In this document: positions 9,900 through 21,600 of the stretch, in pieces | Numbering within the stretch: the stretch's first letter is position 1 | How the letters are laid out: each line of letters opens with the position of its first letter | DNA from: Pueraria montana var. lobata | Lineage: Eukaryota; Streptophyta; Magnoliopsida; Fabales; Fabaceae | Assembly (NCBI GenBank): GCA_026413185.1 | Contig: CM048647.1 | Span: 98,415,411 to 98,479,410, forward strand | Direction of reading: 5' to 3' | Length of the DNA stretch: 64,000 nucleotides | The notes under the pieces: model-generated | What the model was told of the DNA's origin: nothing | Seen by the model: only the letters and a program-made list of their open reading frames with translations | The model's database searches: none | Made by a program: the position numbers and the translations under genes

Positions 9900-10439
9900 A
9901 TGTTATCATCTCTTGGAACTAAGGAAGATAAAATTGAAATAGACTCTGTGCTAGTTGTAAATGAGTATCCTGAAGTTTTTCCTGATGATGTTTCTGGTTT
10001 ACCTCCTGAAAGAGAAATAGAATTTAGTATAGACTTGATGTCGGGTACTAGACCAATTTCTATGCAACCATATAGGATGTCACCATTAGAATTAACTGAG
10101 TTAAAGAAACAATTGGAAGAATTATTATAAAAAAAAAAACAGTTTATAAGGTCTAGTGTGTTCCCATGGTGAGCCCCAGTATTATTAGTTAAAAAGAAAT
10201 TTAGAGGATCTAGGTTATGTATAGATTATAGACAAATAAATAAAGTAACTATAAAGAATAAATATCCTTTACCTAGGATAGATGATTTAATGGACTAACT
10301 TATAGGAGCAACAATTTTCTCTAAAATAGATTTAAGGTCTGGGTATCATCAAATTAGAGTTAAAAAGGAGGATATACCCAAGACTGCTTTTAGGACTAGA
10401 TATGGACGTTATGAATATCAAGTGATACCATTTGGAGTG
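9900..10439 (+). pseudogene. Reverse transcriptase, N-terminal part (broken)
   Basis: The frame begins in the protease-RT linker (VVNEYPEVFPDDVSGLPPER) and the Ty3/gypsy motif RPISMQPYRM. It continues through APVLLVKKK, LCIDYRQINK, KYPLPRIDD and the first catalytic block FSKIDLRSGYHQIRV, then TAFRTRYGRYEY and VIPFGVTN. It is interrupted by TAA after LEELL (near 10128), by a TGA inside the APV motif (near 10170, shared with element 2) and by TAA in the MDQL segment (near 10298). Translation stops being continuous at 10440, where the nested element begins. Confidence 0.92.
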
Positions 10440-10444
10440 ACTAA
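10440..10444. repeat. Target-site duplication ACTAA of the nested element (partner at 14081-14085)
   Basis: ACTAA sits immediately before TGTAACACCC and immediately after GGGTGTTACA. RT coding sequence continues across it (GVTN followed by APAVFMDYMN), confirming a clean 5-bp duplication. Confidence 0.96.
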
Positions 10445-13400
10445 TGTAACACCCCTTTTTACTATTAAAGATTTTCTTATTAATTAAGAAATTTGTGAAG
10501 TAATTCGATATCCAATTATTGAAAATAGCCTTTATAATTCGGGAAGATTTGTTTTTCCTTTAAAAAAAATTGTTACTTAAAACTCCAAACAAAATCATCC
10601 CCAATAACTTATTAATATATATAAAAATTCCTTTTAATAAAATACCAATCTTAATAAATCAGACTCATGTTATAAGATATTAACTTCGATGCAAACCCTG
10701 AAACATAACCAAAATCTTCTTTAATTAAAAACATCATCAGATCCATCGTTATACTATTCTATTATACCGAATATATTCATGCATTTACATTCTTGGAATT
10801 TTACACATTATTCATTTGAGCCACGTATAAAGAGTTGTACATCATAATATTAAAACCAAGTCTACCCCTTTTTATACAAGAAAGTACTAAGACTCAGAGC
10901 AGTGACTCAATGAAAATTTCAAAAATACCCAATTAACCCAAGTAACATCCTAGAAGGATCCTCTTCTTTCTCTTAAAACATCCACTCGTGTTCACAGTGC
11001 TTGTTGTAGCCTTTCGTTCCATCTTTGTTGTCTGCATAAGATCATTTGTCTCAATCTGAAAAATAAAGGCGTATGGAGTGAGTCTCTCTCCTCCTCTAAA
11101 CCAACAACCAAACGACCTTCCGGTCTCAAACAAACATACAATATCAACCACTTCACAGTGGTGCTCTCACGAGTCTCACTCGAAACCTATTCGTTTCCAC
11201 AACTATTCTTGTAAATTATTTCACACTGGCCAGCTGCCACTGGAACTTCCAGAACTCAGTGGTCTTACATATTTTTGAGTTGGATGACTGTTGGGAGTAC
11301 ACCTCTCACCATGGTACTATGGCGGGCTCTCACCAACCGATGATGGCTCGTATTTTTGTCAGGGTGGCCGAGTCAGCTATGTGATCTATCGTCACAACTC
11401 AGTGCCTTACCCTCCAAGGTCAACCTGCCTTACGATCATCTCCCAGGTACCAACTGTGGTCATCCATTACTCCGAGGACTGATTCCTCAACACTCTCTCA
11501 CAGAGTTTATTTTCTTTCTTCGTCGCATGTGGGTTTCCCGCTGCACATGGTACAGGTGCGGACGAATTGACGCCGAGCTAAAGGTACCACCTCTACGCTC
11601 ACATATGCATATATAAATAAGGACTTTGCCTTTGTCGCTACATCGTAACGATCTCATCACCTCAAGTGACGCATCATTCGCAATCCGACCTTGGTTCACA
11701 GATAACTTGCAGCTGAAATATCCCACGCGACCTTTTACAGGTTTGTGTGAGCTTTTCTACCAAAGGTACTCGACGGCGGTCCTCAATCAACATATGTCCC
11801 AGACATACAACACGGAGATCAAACTCCCCCACTATCACAGTGGTTAAACATTACGACACCGTCATCTCATAAGCACAATGCTCACCGTAGATAAAGCCTC
11901 CACACGACCTGTCTCACAATTATCCGTTCAAGCTTTGTCCACGAACCAATCTGTTCAACCGTCTCACACGACTTAGCGTTGGAGGTTCCTTCCTCCTTTC
12001 GGTTCTCACCACGATTCGGACAATCACAGTTCACAAACTTTCAAACACATGTGCGTATTGCACTTTACCCAATCATGACCCACATCATGATTCTTAACTG
12101 TCTTACTTTGTTTTATGGAAATCCTCACCCACTCTCACATTTTATGCTTACTTCAGTCATTTTGTCCAAATCCATGCAAAGGTCCTAAATTCCTTTCTAA
12201 GTCCAAACATCCATCGTCCTCCATGTGCATAGGTAATTCCTAATTACCAATCCATAATGTTATTAAGTTCACACTCTTAATTATAGTTGATTCACTATTG
12301 CTCATAGTGAATATTATTGATTACTAGAATGACCTTCTAGTATTCACAAATGTACTCCATTTGGAGTTCATTTGCTCCCACACAAGAATGAAAAATTCTC
12401 GTTCCCACAATCAACAAACCATCACAAGCAATTCACATGCACAAACAAATTTCAGCACTCTTTGCCCGAGGATCACATTCCTCCCGGTCTCCAATTCACA
12501 GTTAATAATAGAACAATCATTAATAATCAATAATTCAATAACTCAACATAATCCATTACAAATCATTGCATTCATATTTCAATGGAAACTTCCCTTTGTA
12601 GGTGAAATTATTCCATAACAAGTATAATTAAAGGCATTAAAACCAAATACACAATTAATACAATTAAATTTCATGTGGGCACATAGAGTTGTACACATGC
12701 CAAAAATTATTTTATACATCATATCAACTTTAAATTTCATGAGATTTTACAGATAAACTATAAATCATACATATTTCATCATATAAATTTATCTCACGAA
12801 AATTCAACCCACAAATATTATTTTTGAATTAAAAACAGTGACTGTACGTGCTCTGTAAAACACAATTTCATATTTTTAGAAAATAGCATATCAAATTTGT
12901 TTTATGTGAAATTTTACAGAGAATATCTCCAACATGTGGACCATCACATATAATTTCCTCAGTATCAAAAACCTACCAAAAATACCCTTTTTGAATTTTT
13001 AAATCATTTCTGTCTCAGAACAGAGTCTCCCATATAAAAACATAAATAATTACCAAAATTTCTTATAAAATTCCGATAAAATTCACAGATGTTCTACATA
13101 ATTCAAATAAGTTTATAAATTTTTCTCATAGCCAAATTCGCTCAAAAAAAATATTTTCTCCATTTAAATTCTCCACTGTCCAGTTTTCGGTTTTTCCAAC
13201 AATAATTTTCTAAAATTACTTCCCGACTTTTCCTAACCTTGAAAAAATTCAGAGATTACCCTCATGATACATAAAATGAACGTATGGTTCCAGTTTTCCA
13301 AAATCGCGTCCCAAAATTCTTGTAAAAATCAAAACAGTCCCATTCTCAGAATTAACAGTTTTCGAAAATAATTCCGGTAAAAATAGTTACAGTGCTCAAA

Positions 13401-14080
13401 AAAAATCTGAGAAAAATACCACGACATCCAGAGGCATCAAAACATAGGAAAATATATTTACATCATCAAAAACATGTACGAAAACTGAGACAAAAAATCA
13501 ACACAGTCACAGGACCCAAATCACAAGTAGCTTATTTCGGGTTTTCAAAATTATTTACAGATCATCAACAACAGCTACAATCCATATTTAACAAGAAAAT
13601 AAGGAAATAGCTTAGGGGAAAAAAAAGAAACCCCTCCATACCTCGATGAAATCGAAATCCAATCGGTTGGTTTTGAAGCTTTTGAACTCCTCTCTAACAT
13701 ATCCAAGATTAATCGGTAGAAACTTTGATTTGGATGCTCAAATATTTGAAAGAAGATCCAGAGAGAAGGAGCAGGGAGAAGACGATGAAAGGAACCAAAA
13801 AAAAAATGAGAGAACAAGCCAAGTCGTTCACGTTAAGAGGGGTATAAAATTTGGTATTTTGCTATCTGCACCCACCCTTCCTCTAAGGACACCCCTCTTC
13901 TTTTTTTTTTTTATAACTTACGGAACTCACGTAAAAGTTTCGAAACTCTCAAAATAATACTAACTATATTTTAATTACTCCAATATATATTTTCCTATTT
14001 AAAAGAAATAAATTCCAATTAAATCATAACTCAATCACACAAATATATATTTATTGAGTTGTAATTTTTAGGGTGTTACA
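10445..14080. mobile_element. Nested 3.6-kb element, apparent solo LTR of a different family
   Basis: 3,636 bp with perfect 10-bp terminal inverted repeats, TGTAACACCC and GGGTGTTACA, flanked by ACTAA on both sides. I find no internal PBS, polypurine tract, pol motif or second copy of either terminus, so it reads as a solo LTR left by LTR-LTR recombination. It is large but within the range of long-LTR Ty3/gypsy families. Base composition is uneven: AT-rich flanks and a more GC-rich middle (about 11000-12000). Open frames of 60-103 codons inside it show no recognisable domain. Orientation is uncertain. A donor-like GAGGTATGG on the minus strand near 13640 faintly favours minus. Confidence 0.85.
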
Positions 14081-14470
14081 ACTAATGCACCAGCCGTGTT
14101 TATGGATTATATGAATAGAGTGTTTAGACCATATTTAGATGATTTTGTAGTAGTATTTATAGATGACATATTAATATATTCTAAAAATAAAGAAGAACAT
14201 GAAAATCATCTGAGAATAACACTAGAAACTTTAAAAGATAGAAAATTATATGCTAAATTGTCTAAGTGTGAATTTTGGTTGGAGGAAGTGAAATTTTAGG
14301 ACATGTAATTTCTAAAGATGGAATAAGTGTAGATTTTTCTAAGGTAGAAGCAGTTTTAGAATGGGAAAGGCCTAAGACAGTAACTGAGATTAGTAGTTCT
14401 TAGGATTTGATGGATATTATAGAAGATTGATTGAAGGATTTTCTAAGATAGCTGGACCCTTAATAGAATT
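14081..14470 (+). pseudogene. Reverse transcriptase, C-terminal part (broken)
   Basis: RT resumes with APAVFMDYMNRVFRPYLDDF and the catalytic FIDDILIYS block, then HLRITLETL and KLYAKLSKCEFWL. A 1-bp loss near 14296 shifts the frame just before the GHVISKDGI segment; element 2 is intact at that point. A second single-base loss near 14400 puts the conserved FLG-x-x-GYYRR segment out of frame, and this one is shared with element 2. Without the nested insertion the two RT halves join in register. Confidence 0.92.
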
Positions 14471-14967
14471 TTATTTGGAGCGAGAGTTGTGAGAAAATTT
14501 TCCATGAATTGAAACATAAATTGACTACCTCACTAGTTTTAGTTTTACCCGACCCAAATGAATCCTATGAGGTATACTGTGATGTTTCATCTCTAGGGTT
14601 AAGATGTGTGTTGATATAAAATAAGAAAGTGGTAGCTTATGCATCTAGGCGGTTGAAATCACATGAGAGAAATTATCCTACTCATGATTTGGAGTTAGCA
14701 GCTATAGTTTTTGCTTTGAAGATTTGGAGACATTATTTATATGGATCAATATTTGATGTATATAGTGATCATAAGAGTTTAAAATATTTGTTTGAAAAAA
14801 AAAAAAATTTGGAAAGGAGACAAAGAAGATGGATGGAGTTTATTAAAGATTATGATTTTCAATTAAGGTATCATCCAAGAGAGGCTAATGTAGTAGAAGA
14901 TGCTTTAAGTAGGAAAATTGTGCATATGTCAACTATGAGGATTAAAGAATTAGAGTTAATAGAATAA
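14471..14967 (+). pseudogene. RNase H domain with connection segment
   Basis: After a frameshifted connection segment with a KLTTSLVLVLPDPNESYEVY-like stretch, an open frame (14629-14967) carries VAYASRRLKSHERNY, then HDLELAAIVFALKIWRHYL, VYSDHKSLKYLF and FQLRYHPREANVVEDALSRK. The conserved Glu of HDLELAA and Asp of YSDHKSL are visible, as is the conserved ADALSRK-type end. The expected DAS-x-x-GLG start is degraded: a TAA replaces a codon near 14617. RNase H removes the RNA strand during reverse transcription. Confidence 0.9.
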
Positions 14968-15190
14968 TTTAGAGATTTAAATCTATGTACAGTTAGGAAA
15001 AAGGATAAAATTCCATTTGGAATTATTACCATCACTAATGAATTTTTGGAAGAAATTAGGAAGAAACAAGATGCAGATGAATGTATTCCAGAAAAGAAAG
15101 GATTAATGGGATCAGGTAAGGAAAAAGAATTTAATTTAGGAATGGATATAATTATTAGGTTTAAAATAGAATTTGTGTACCTAATGATCA
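14968..15190 (+). pseudogene. RNase H-integrase linker, decayed
   Basis: Low-complexity charged sequence between RNase H and the integrase zinc finger, with stops in all frames. A homologous stretch is present in element 2 (about 44840-45050). It corresponds to the variable tether of Ty3/gypsy pol. Confidence 0.6.
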
Positions 15191-15795
15191 AGAATTTAAG
15201 GAATTAATTTTGGAGGAAGGGCACAAAAGTAAACTTAGTATTCATCCTAGAACAACAAAAATATATAAAGATTTAAAGGGAATGTTTTGGTGGTCTAGGA
15301 TGAAGAAAGAGGTAACAGAATATGTAGCTAGATGCTTAACTTGTCAAAAAGCAAAGATTGAATATCAGAAACCCTTTGATCTGTTATATCCTTTAGAAAT
15401 ACCTGTGTGGAAATGGGATAGTATATCAATGGATTTTGTGGTAGGATTACCTAGAACACATAGGAATTTTGATACCATTTGAGTAATTGTAGATAGATTA
15501 ACTAAATTAGTACATTTTGCTTTCAATAAATATTAGGTATTCTTTAGAAAGATTAGCTTAATTGTACTTAAAGGAAATAGTTAGATTTTCTGGAGTACCT
15601 ACTAGTATAGAGTCTAATAAAGACCCTAGCTTTGTTTTTAAATTTTTGGAAAGATTTTCAGAAAGCTTTAAGAAGTAAAATTATATCTTAGTTTAGTATA
15701 ACACCCTAAGATTGATGGTCAAACAGAAAGGACTATTTGGACATTAGAAGATCTCTTAAGAGCCTGTACATTAGAAGAGAAAGGAAAACCTAACA
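15191..15795 (+). pseudogene. Integrase: HHCC finger and part of the catalytic core, C-terminal part deleted
   Basis: The zinc finger is seen as GHKSKLSIHP (His-x6-His) and CLTC, with the FWWSRMKKEV helix between. The core begins with SMDFVVGLP, whose Asp is the first catalytic residue. The Trp codon of the IWVIVDRLTKLVHF-type segment is TGA (about 15481). The segment that should read SDRD reads SNKD, so the second catalytic Asp is Asn. HP-x-x-DGQTERTI (third catalytic Glu) follows after another frame change and leads to LEDLLRACTLE. There the sequence jumps straight toward the chromodomain, so roughly the last third of integrase is missing. These lesions are shared with element 2. Confidence 0.9.
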
Positions 15796-15957
15796 TTTGA
15801 AACAAAGCCTATTAAGATTGAGGACAGAAGGATTAAGTACCTGAGAGGTAAAGAAATTTCTCTAGTTAAGGTTATTTGGGATGATATCAGAGGTGATGCT
15901 ACATGGGAGTTAGAGGAAAAAAAATGAAAGAAACATATCCTCATTTGTTTGTATAGT
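15796..15957 (+). pseudogene. C-terminal chromodomain (frameshifted at the end)
   Basis: The sequence RRIKYLRGKEISLVKVIW followed by GDATWELEE matches the chromodomain tail of plant chromoviruses. That module is proposed to read histone marks or otherwise guide integration to heterochromatin. Two extra A bases in the A-run near 15920 shift the frame before the YPHLF end. The homologous module in element 2 is uninterrupted. Confidence 0.82.
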
Positions 15958-16025
15958 TATTTTGTTGTATAGTTGTATGGTTGTATATTTGTATTAGAAA
16001 TTTCGAGGACGAAATTTTTATTAGT

Positions 16026-16034
16026 AGGGGAGAA
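16026..16034 (+). promoter_or_regulatory. Polypurine tract of element 1
   Basis: AGGGGAGAA directly precedes the 3' LTR (one base before TGTAAC) and is preceded by a TTTCGAGGACGAAATTTTT block typical of Ty3/gypsy 3' ends. It primes plus-strand synthesis and is preserved despite pol decay. Confidence 0.9.
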
Positions 16035-16035
16035 T

Positions 16036-18651
16036 TGTAACATCCCCATTTTACTATTTGTACGCATTTATATATGTACATTATGAACACTTATGCACTG
16101 TATTTTATAGAAACTTTATGAACATATTTTCTTAATGAAATTAATACAGTTCTATTCAGAAGAATTTTCTGAATTTCCAAATGTCTTTGTTTTTGCCGAA
16201 ATTGATAGTTGACTGGACTGCTATGTCAGACAGCTGTCCAGGATAAATTTTCAAGTATAGAATTTTGAACTCATTTATAACTTAAAAGAAAGGTAATAGA
16301 ATATAGATTTAAAATATATACAGATAAAGAATTAAAATGCTTATTCAGAATTGTTAGGATTTTCTGAAAGTTAGAACTTTGAGAAATTATTACGGTAAAA
16401 TTCTAAGACAGAAAATTTAGAGAAAATTCATAGGATATCTATAGAATTATCTAATAATTGTAATATACTTAGAATAATTATTAAAAATGTTTAACCAAGA
16501 AAAATTTAATTTAGAACCTTAACCAATCAAAAAGTGACAACTTAGGCTTTTCTAATGTCACTAAATTAAGCTAATTAGGCTTGGATTAAGAGATAAGTAA
16601 GACACTACCCCAAGGTTTTTGATAGTGAGGAATCCAATGGTGATGTTATTTTCTTCAAATTCTAATCACATTGTAGGATAATTAACAGCCCTAAAAACAT
16701 TCTAGAAGTTTCTACAAGTTTCTTGAAAAATGTTGACTTTTGGACCTTTGGTTGGCAAGTCACCAAGGCAAGCTTCCTTGGCTGTCCAAGTGGCTTGGTG
16801 ACTCATTTTCCTTGGCCAATGAAGGCTGCTGGACGTGCAGGAGCAGCTGGATGTGAGGGAATTATCCAATTTGGTTAATAGCTTGCTTAAAGGAGTATTA
16901 AAACATAAAACAAAGAAAAAGTCACCAAAAAGCTAGCCTTTGCCTTGAAACAAAACCGTGAGCTTCCTTACCCAGCAGCTGCAGCTCTTGACTTCATTTC
17001 ATCTTAACTTCATCATCTCATCCCAAATTAAGAAACCAAACCATCCAAACTTCACCCTACCTCACATAATTCGGCTAGTAGAGAAAGAAATTGAAGGAAA
17101 TCTCAAAAATTCCTACAAGACCAAGGAGTGAGGGAGAAAGGAATTCAAGGCTTTTTCTTCAATTAAAGAGTTTAAGGTAAGGATCTAGGCATTTAATTTC
17201 AATTAGAACCCTTGGAATTAGAAGAAAACATGTTGTAGGCTTAGATTAAAATTTTGACCTAGAATCATGAAAACTTGAAATTGATTTAGGGGTTTTGTGT
17301 TTTTGATGCTTGTGATTGCAATTCATGGATTGGAATGATGTTTGATTGAATTTTTAAGGTGTTGTAATGGTTGAAATTTGGTTTGTTGAATTTTGATTGA
17401 ATTTGTGATTTGATTGAATTTTGGTTGGAATTGGAGTTTGTAGCTTTGGAAGAATTGTTGAGAATGGCTTGTAGACCATTCGGCCAGCCCTAAATGCAAG
17501 GGATATTATGTGGAATTTTTTATAAAACCAAGGGCAAAATGGTCATTTTACATGTAGGGACACATTGGGTATTTTGGAAAAAGATTGAGGGCATTTTCGG
17601 AAATTATTAAAAATACTAATGTTATAATGTAAATTGCTTAAATTTTGTATCCTTGTGTTTTAATGTGTACAAATTATTTGTTTGATTGTGATCATGAACA
17701 AAATTCATTAGCATGAGTCTTTTTGGGGGATTTATCAAAGTATCAAATGAGAAAGAATTATGTTGACTAACCAGGACTGTGGTAGTCATGAGAATTGAGT
17801 TGATTTATGAGTAATGACTTTTGTTGACTAACCGGGACTGCGGTAGTCATGTGAAATGAGATTGATTGAGAAATGAATTGTTGACTAACCGAGATTACGG
17901 CAGTCATGTGAAATGAAAATGATTGAGAAAGGATTTTTGGGTTGAGTAGAATTTGTTAGACAGGACCGTATAATCGGTGATTATATAGTCTGTGGGGTGA
18001 AGGATATTGGCAATTCCACATGTGGCTGGAAACTGGACTGAGTTGCGGTCGTGGTAGCCTTCCGAGTATCCTAATCTCCTAATTTTGTTTAGCTTATTCG
18101 CGTTTAGTAGGGGCTGATAGCTGAATTGCAGAGCGTAATGGTAGGCCAGTTTCTTACTAAACACTCAAAGGGAAAGTCTCCATGGAGCAGGGTCAAAATG
18201 ATTTTGAATCAAAAGGATTTTGAGTCAAAACTGCATGTGCTTTATAAATTTGCATTTTCATAAAGCATACTGCATTTGCATTATTTATGTGAATTCTTAG
18301 TTATGAAATGAAATGTCATTGGTTGTGATTGTTTTTCTATGTATTAGAAATTAAATGCCTGATCCGGTAATGCTGTCCCCAGATTCTAGGGGAGTGTGAA
18401 TTGCAGGTATTTTGAAGATTAATTAGAAGTTAAAGATGTAGATATTTTCCAGAGCTATAGGAATGGGTGTTTTTGGCTTTAGACACTTTTGTATTAATTA
18501 GAAATAATTTTGTAATAGTATTTTTCTGTAAATTTTAATAATGTAAATTATAATGACAAACTTTAAACTTAATGTAGTGAATTTATTTTATTTGTAAATT
18601 TCATGTTTATGGATTTTAGATGGAAATTAATTAATTAGAAGGGGGGTTACA
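16036..18651 (+). repeat. 3' LTR of element 1
   Basis: 2,616 bp, the same length as the 5' LTR and collinear with it at a constant offset of 10,148. Differences seen by eye: C for T at 16098, C for T near 17902, G for T near 17975, A for G near 18065 and T for C near 18084. Four of the five cluster within about 185 bp. It ends GGGTTACA at 18651. Confidence 0.96.
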
Positions 18652-18690
18652 ATCCGCATGGGGGTGGTGAAGGGAGTGCCCCAATTGGTA
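18652..18690 (+). pseudogene. rpl2: Continuation of the rpl2 fragment after element 1
   Basis: Immediately after the 3' LTR, ATCCG is repeated and rpl2 exon 2 continues in register, encoding HGGGEG-x-APIG. This is the stretch that follows VDHP at 5887. Similarity stops at about 18690, where the 271-bp satellite begins. The split gene and the duplicated 5 bp show that a 12.8-kb element was inserted into a previously continuous plastid-derived sequence. Confidence 0.93.
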
Positions 18691-18692
18691 CC

Positions 18693-21600
18693 TCCTCTCA
18701 TTAATAATGGAAATTCTTATAAATGTTGTGATAAAAAACTGATAAAGGAAACTATTAATGTGATTGTTGTCTTTTTAATGTGATTGTTATTTGTTGTAGA
18801 AATATCAAAATTTCACGATATGTTTGGGACGTGAAATAATACAAAGATTATAAATTTTTTTTTGGTGAGATCTGAAAAGATCACTTCCTTCCAAATTGGC
18901 ATAAAATGAGACAAGAGCTAAAGAAATTTCAGGATATCTCGTTTAATTTTATTAAAAATACATATCTCCTATCATTAATAATGGAAATTATTATAAACGT
19001 TGTGATAAAAAACTAATAAAGAAAACTATTAACATGATTGTTATCTTTTTAATGTGATTGGTAATTGTCGTAGAAATATCAAAATTTCACGATATGCTTG
19101 GGAGGTGAAATAATAAAAAGATTATAATTTTTTTTTTGGTGAGATCTAAAGTGATCATTCGCTTCCAAATTGGCATAAAATGAGAGAAGACCTAAAAAAA
19201 TTTCAGGAGATCTCGTTTAATTTTATTAAAAATGCATATCTCCTCTCATTAATAATGGAAATTCTTATAAACATTGTGATAAAAAAAACTAATAAAGGAA
19301 ACTATTATTGTGGTTGTTATCTTTTTAATGTGAAGTCATAGAAATATCAAAATTTCACGATATGTTTGGGAGGTAAAATAATAAAAAGATTATAATTTTT
19401 TTTGTGAGATGTAAAAAGATCACTCCCTTCCAAATTGGCATAAAATGATAGAAGACCTAAAAAAATTTCAGGATATCTCATTTAATTTTATTAAAAATAG
19501 ATGTCTCCTCTCAATAAAAATGGAAATTATTATAAACATTGTGACAAAAAACTAATAAAGAAAACTATTACTGTGAATGTTATCTTTTTAATGTGAAGTC
19601 CTAGAAATATCAAAATTTCATGAGATGTTTGGGAGGTGAAATAATGAAAAGATTGTAATTTTTTTTGTGAGATCTGAAAAAATCATTCCCATTCAAATTG
19701 GCTTAAAATGAGAGAAGAGCTAAAAAAATTTCAGGATATCTCGTTTAATTTTATTAAAAATACATATCTCCTCTCATTAATAATGGAAATTCTTATAAAC
19801 GTTGTGATAAAAAACTGATAAAGGAAACTATTAATGTGATTGTTGTCTTTTTAATCTGATTGTTATTTGTCGTAGAAATATCAAAATTTCACGATATGTT
19901 TGGGAGGTGAAATAATACAAAGATTATAAATTTTTTTTTGGTGAGATCTGAAAAGATCATTTCCTTCCAAATTGGCATAAAATGAGACAAGAGCTAAAGA
20001 AATTTCAGGATATCTCGTTTAATTTTATTAAAAATACATATCTCCTCTCATTAATAATGGAAATTATTATAAACGTTGTGATAAAAAACCTAATAAAGGA
20101 AACTATTAACGTTATTGTTAGCTTTTTAATGTGATTGGTAATTGTCGTAGAAATATCAAAATTTCACGATATGCTTGGGAGGTGAAATAATAAAAAGATT
20201 ATAATTTTTTTTTTGGTGAGATCTAAAGATATCATTCCCTTCCAAATTGGCATAAAATGAGAGAAGACCTAAAAAAATTTCAGGAGATCTCGTTTAATTT
20301 TATTAAAAATGCATATCTTCTCTGATTAATAATGGAAATTCTTATAAACGTTGTGATAAAAAAAACTAATAAAGGAAACTATTATTGTGGTTGTTATCTT
20401 TTTAATGTGAAGTCATAGAAATATCAAAATTTCACGATATGTTTCGGAGGTAAAATAATAAAAAGATTATAATTTTTTTTGTGAAATGTAAAAAGATCAC
20501 TCCCTTCCAAATTGGCATAAAATGAGAGAAGACCTAAAAAAATTTCAGGATATCTCATTTAATTTTATTAAAAATAGATGTCTCCTCTCATTAAAAATGG
20601 AAATTATTATAAACATTGTGACAAAAAACAAATAAAGAAAACTATTACTGTGAATGTTATCTTTTTAATGTGAAGTCCTAGAAATATCAAAATTTCACGA
20701 GATGTTTGGGAGGTGAAATAATGAAAAGATTGTAATTTTTTTTGTGAGATCTGAAAAAATCATTCCCATTCAAATAGGCTTAAAATGAGAGAAGAGCTAA
20801 AAAAATTTCAGGATATCTCGTTTAATTTTATTAAAAATACATATCTCCTCTCATTAATAATGGAAATTCTTATAAACGTTGTGATAAAAAACTGATAAAG
20901 GAAACTATTAATGTGATTGTTGTCTTTTTAATCTGATTGTTATTTGTCGTAGAAATATCAAAATTTCACGATATGTTTGGGAGGTGAAATAATACAAAGA
21001 TTATAAATTTTTTTTTGGTGAGATCTGAAAAGATCATTTCCTTCCAAATTGGCATAAAATGAGACAAGAGCTAAAGAAATTTCAGGATATCTCGTTTAAT
21101 TTTATTAAAAATACATATCTCCTCTCATTAATAATGGAAATTATTATAAACGTTGTGATAAAAAACCTAATAAAGGAAACTATTAACGTTATTGTTAGCT
21201 TTTTAATGTGATTGGTAATTGTCGTAGAAATATCAAAATTTCACGATATGCTTGGGAGGTGAAATAATAAAAAGATTATAATTTTTTTTTGGTGAGATCT
21301 AAAGATATCATTCCCTTCCAAATTGGCATAAAATGAGAGAAGACCTAAAAAAATTTCAGGAGATCTCGTTTAATTTTATTAAAAATGCATATCTTCTCTG
21401 ATTAATAATGGAAATTCTTATAAACGTTGTGATAAAAAAAACTAATAAAGGAAACTATTATTGTGGTTGTTATCTTTTTAATGTGAAGTCATAGAAATAT
21501 CAAAATTTCACGATATGTTTCGGAGGTAAAATAATAAAAAGATTATAATTTTTTTTGTGAAATGTAAAAAGATCACTCCCTTCCAAATTGGCATAAAATG

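Larger units (their letters stand above)
5888..18651 (+). mobile_element. Element 1: defective Ty3/gypsy chromovirus-like LTR retrotransposon with nested solo LTR
   Basis: 12,764 bp bounded by 2,616-bp direct LTRs that start TGTAACATCC and end GGGTTACA. The internal region has, in order, a PBS for initiator-Met tRNA, a short gag-like remnant, a non-coding stretch, protease, reverse transcriptase, RNase H, integrase, a chromodomain and a polypurine tract. This is the gene order of Ty3/gypsy elements with a chromodomain (chromoviruses, possibly Tekay-like). Every pol module carries stops or frameshifts, most of gag is absent, and a 3,636-bp element sits in the RT. The two LTRs have equal length, and I saw only about five substitutions between them (5950, and a cluster between 7754 and 7935). 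The insertion is therefore young although the coding region is badly decayed, which suggests mobilisation in trans. Confidence 0.96.

Noticed and set aside
10933..13957. Frames of 60-106 codons inside the nested element
   Set aside because: No domain, no codon pattern, scattered on both strands within what reads as a solo LTR.
10445..14080. A DNA transposon, because of the perfect 10-bp inverted ends
   Set aside because: TG...CA ends with TGTAACACCC and a 5-bp duplication fit an LTR. No transposase is present.
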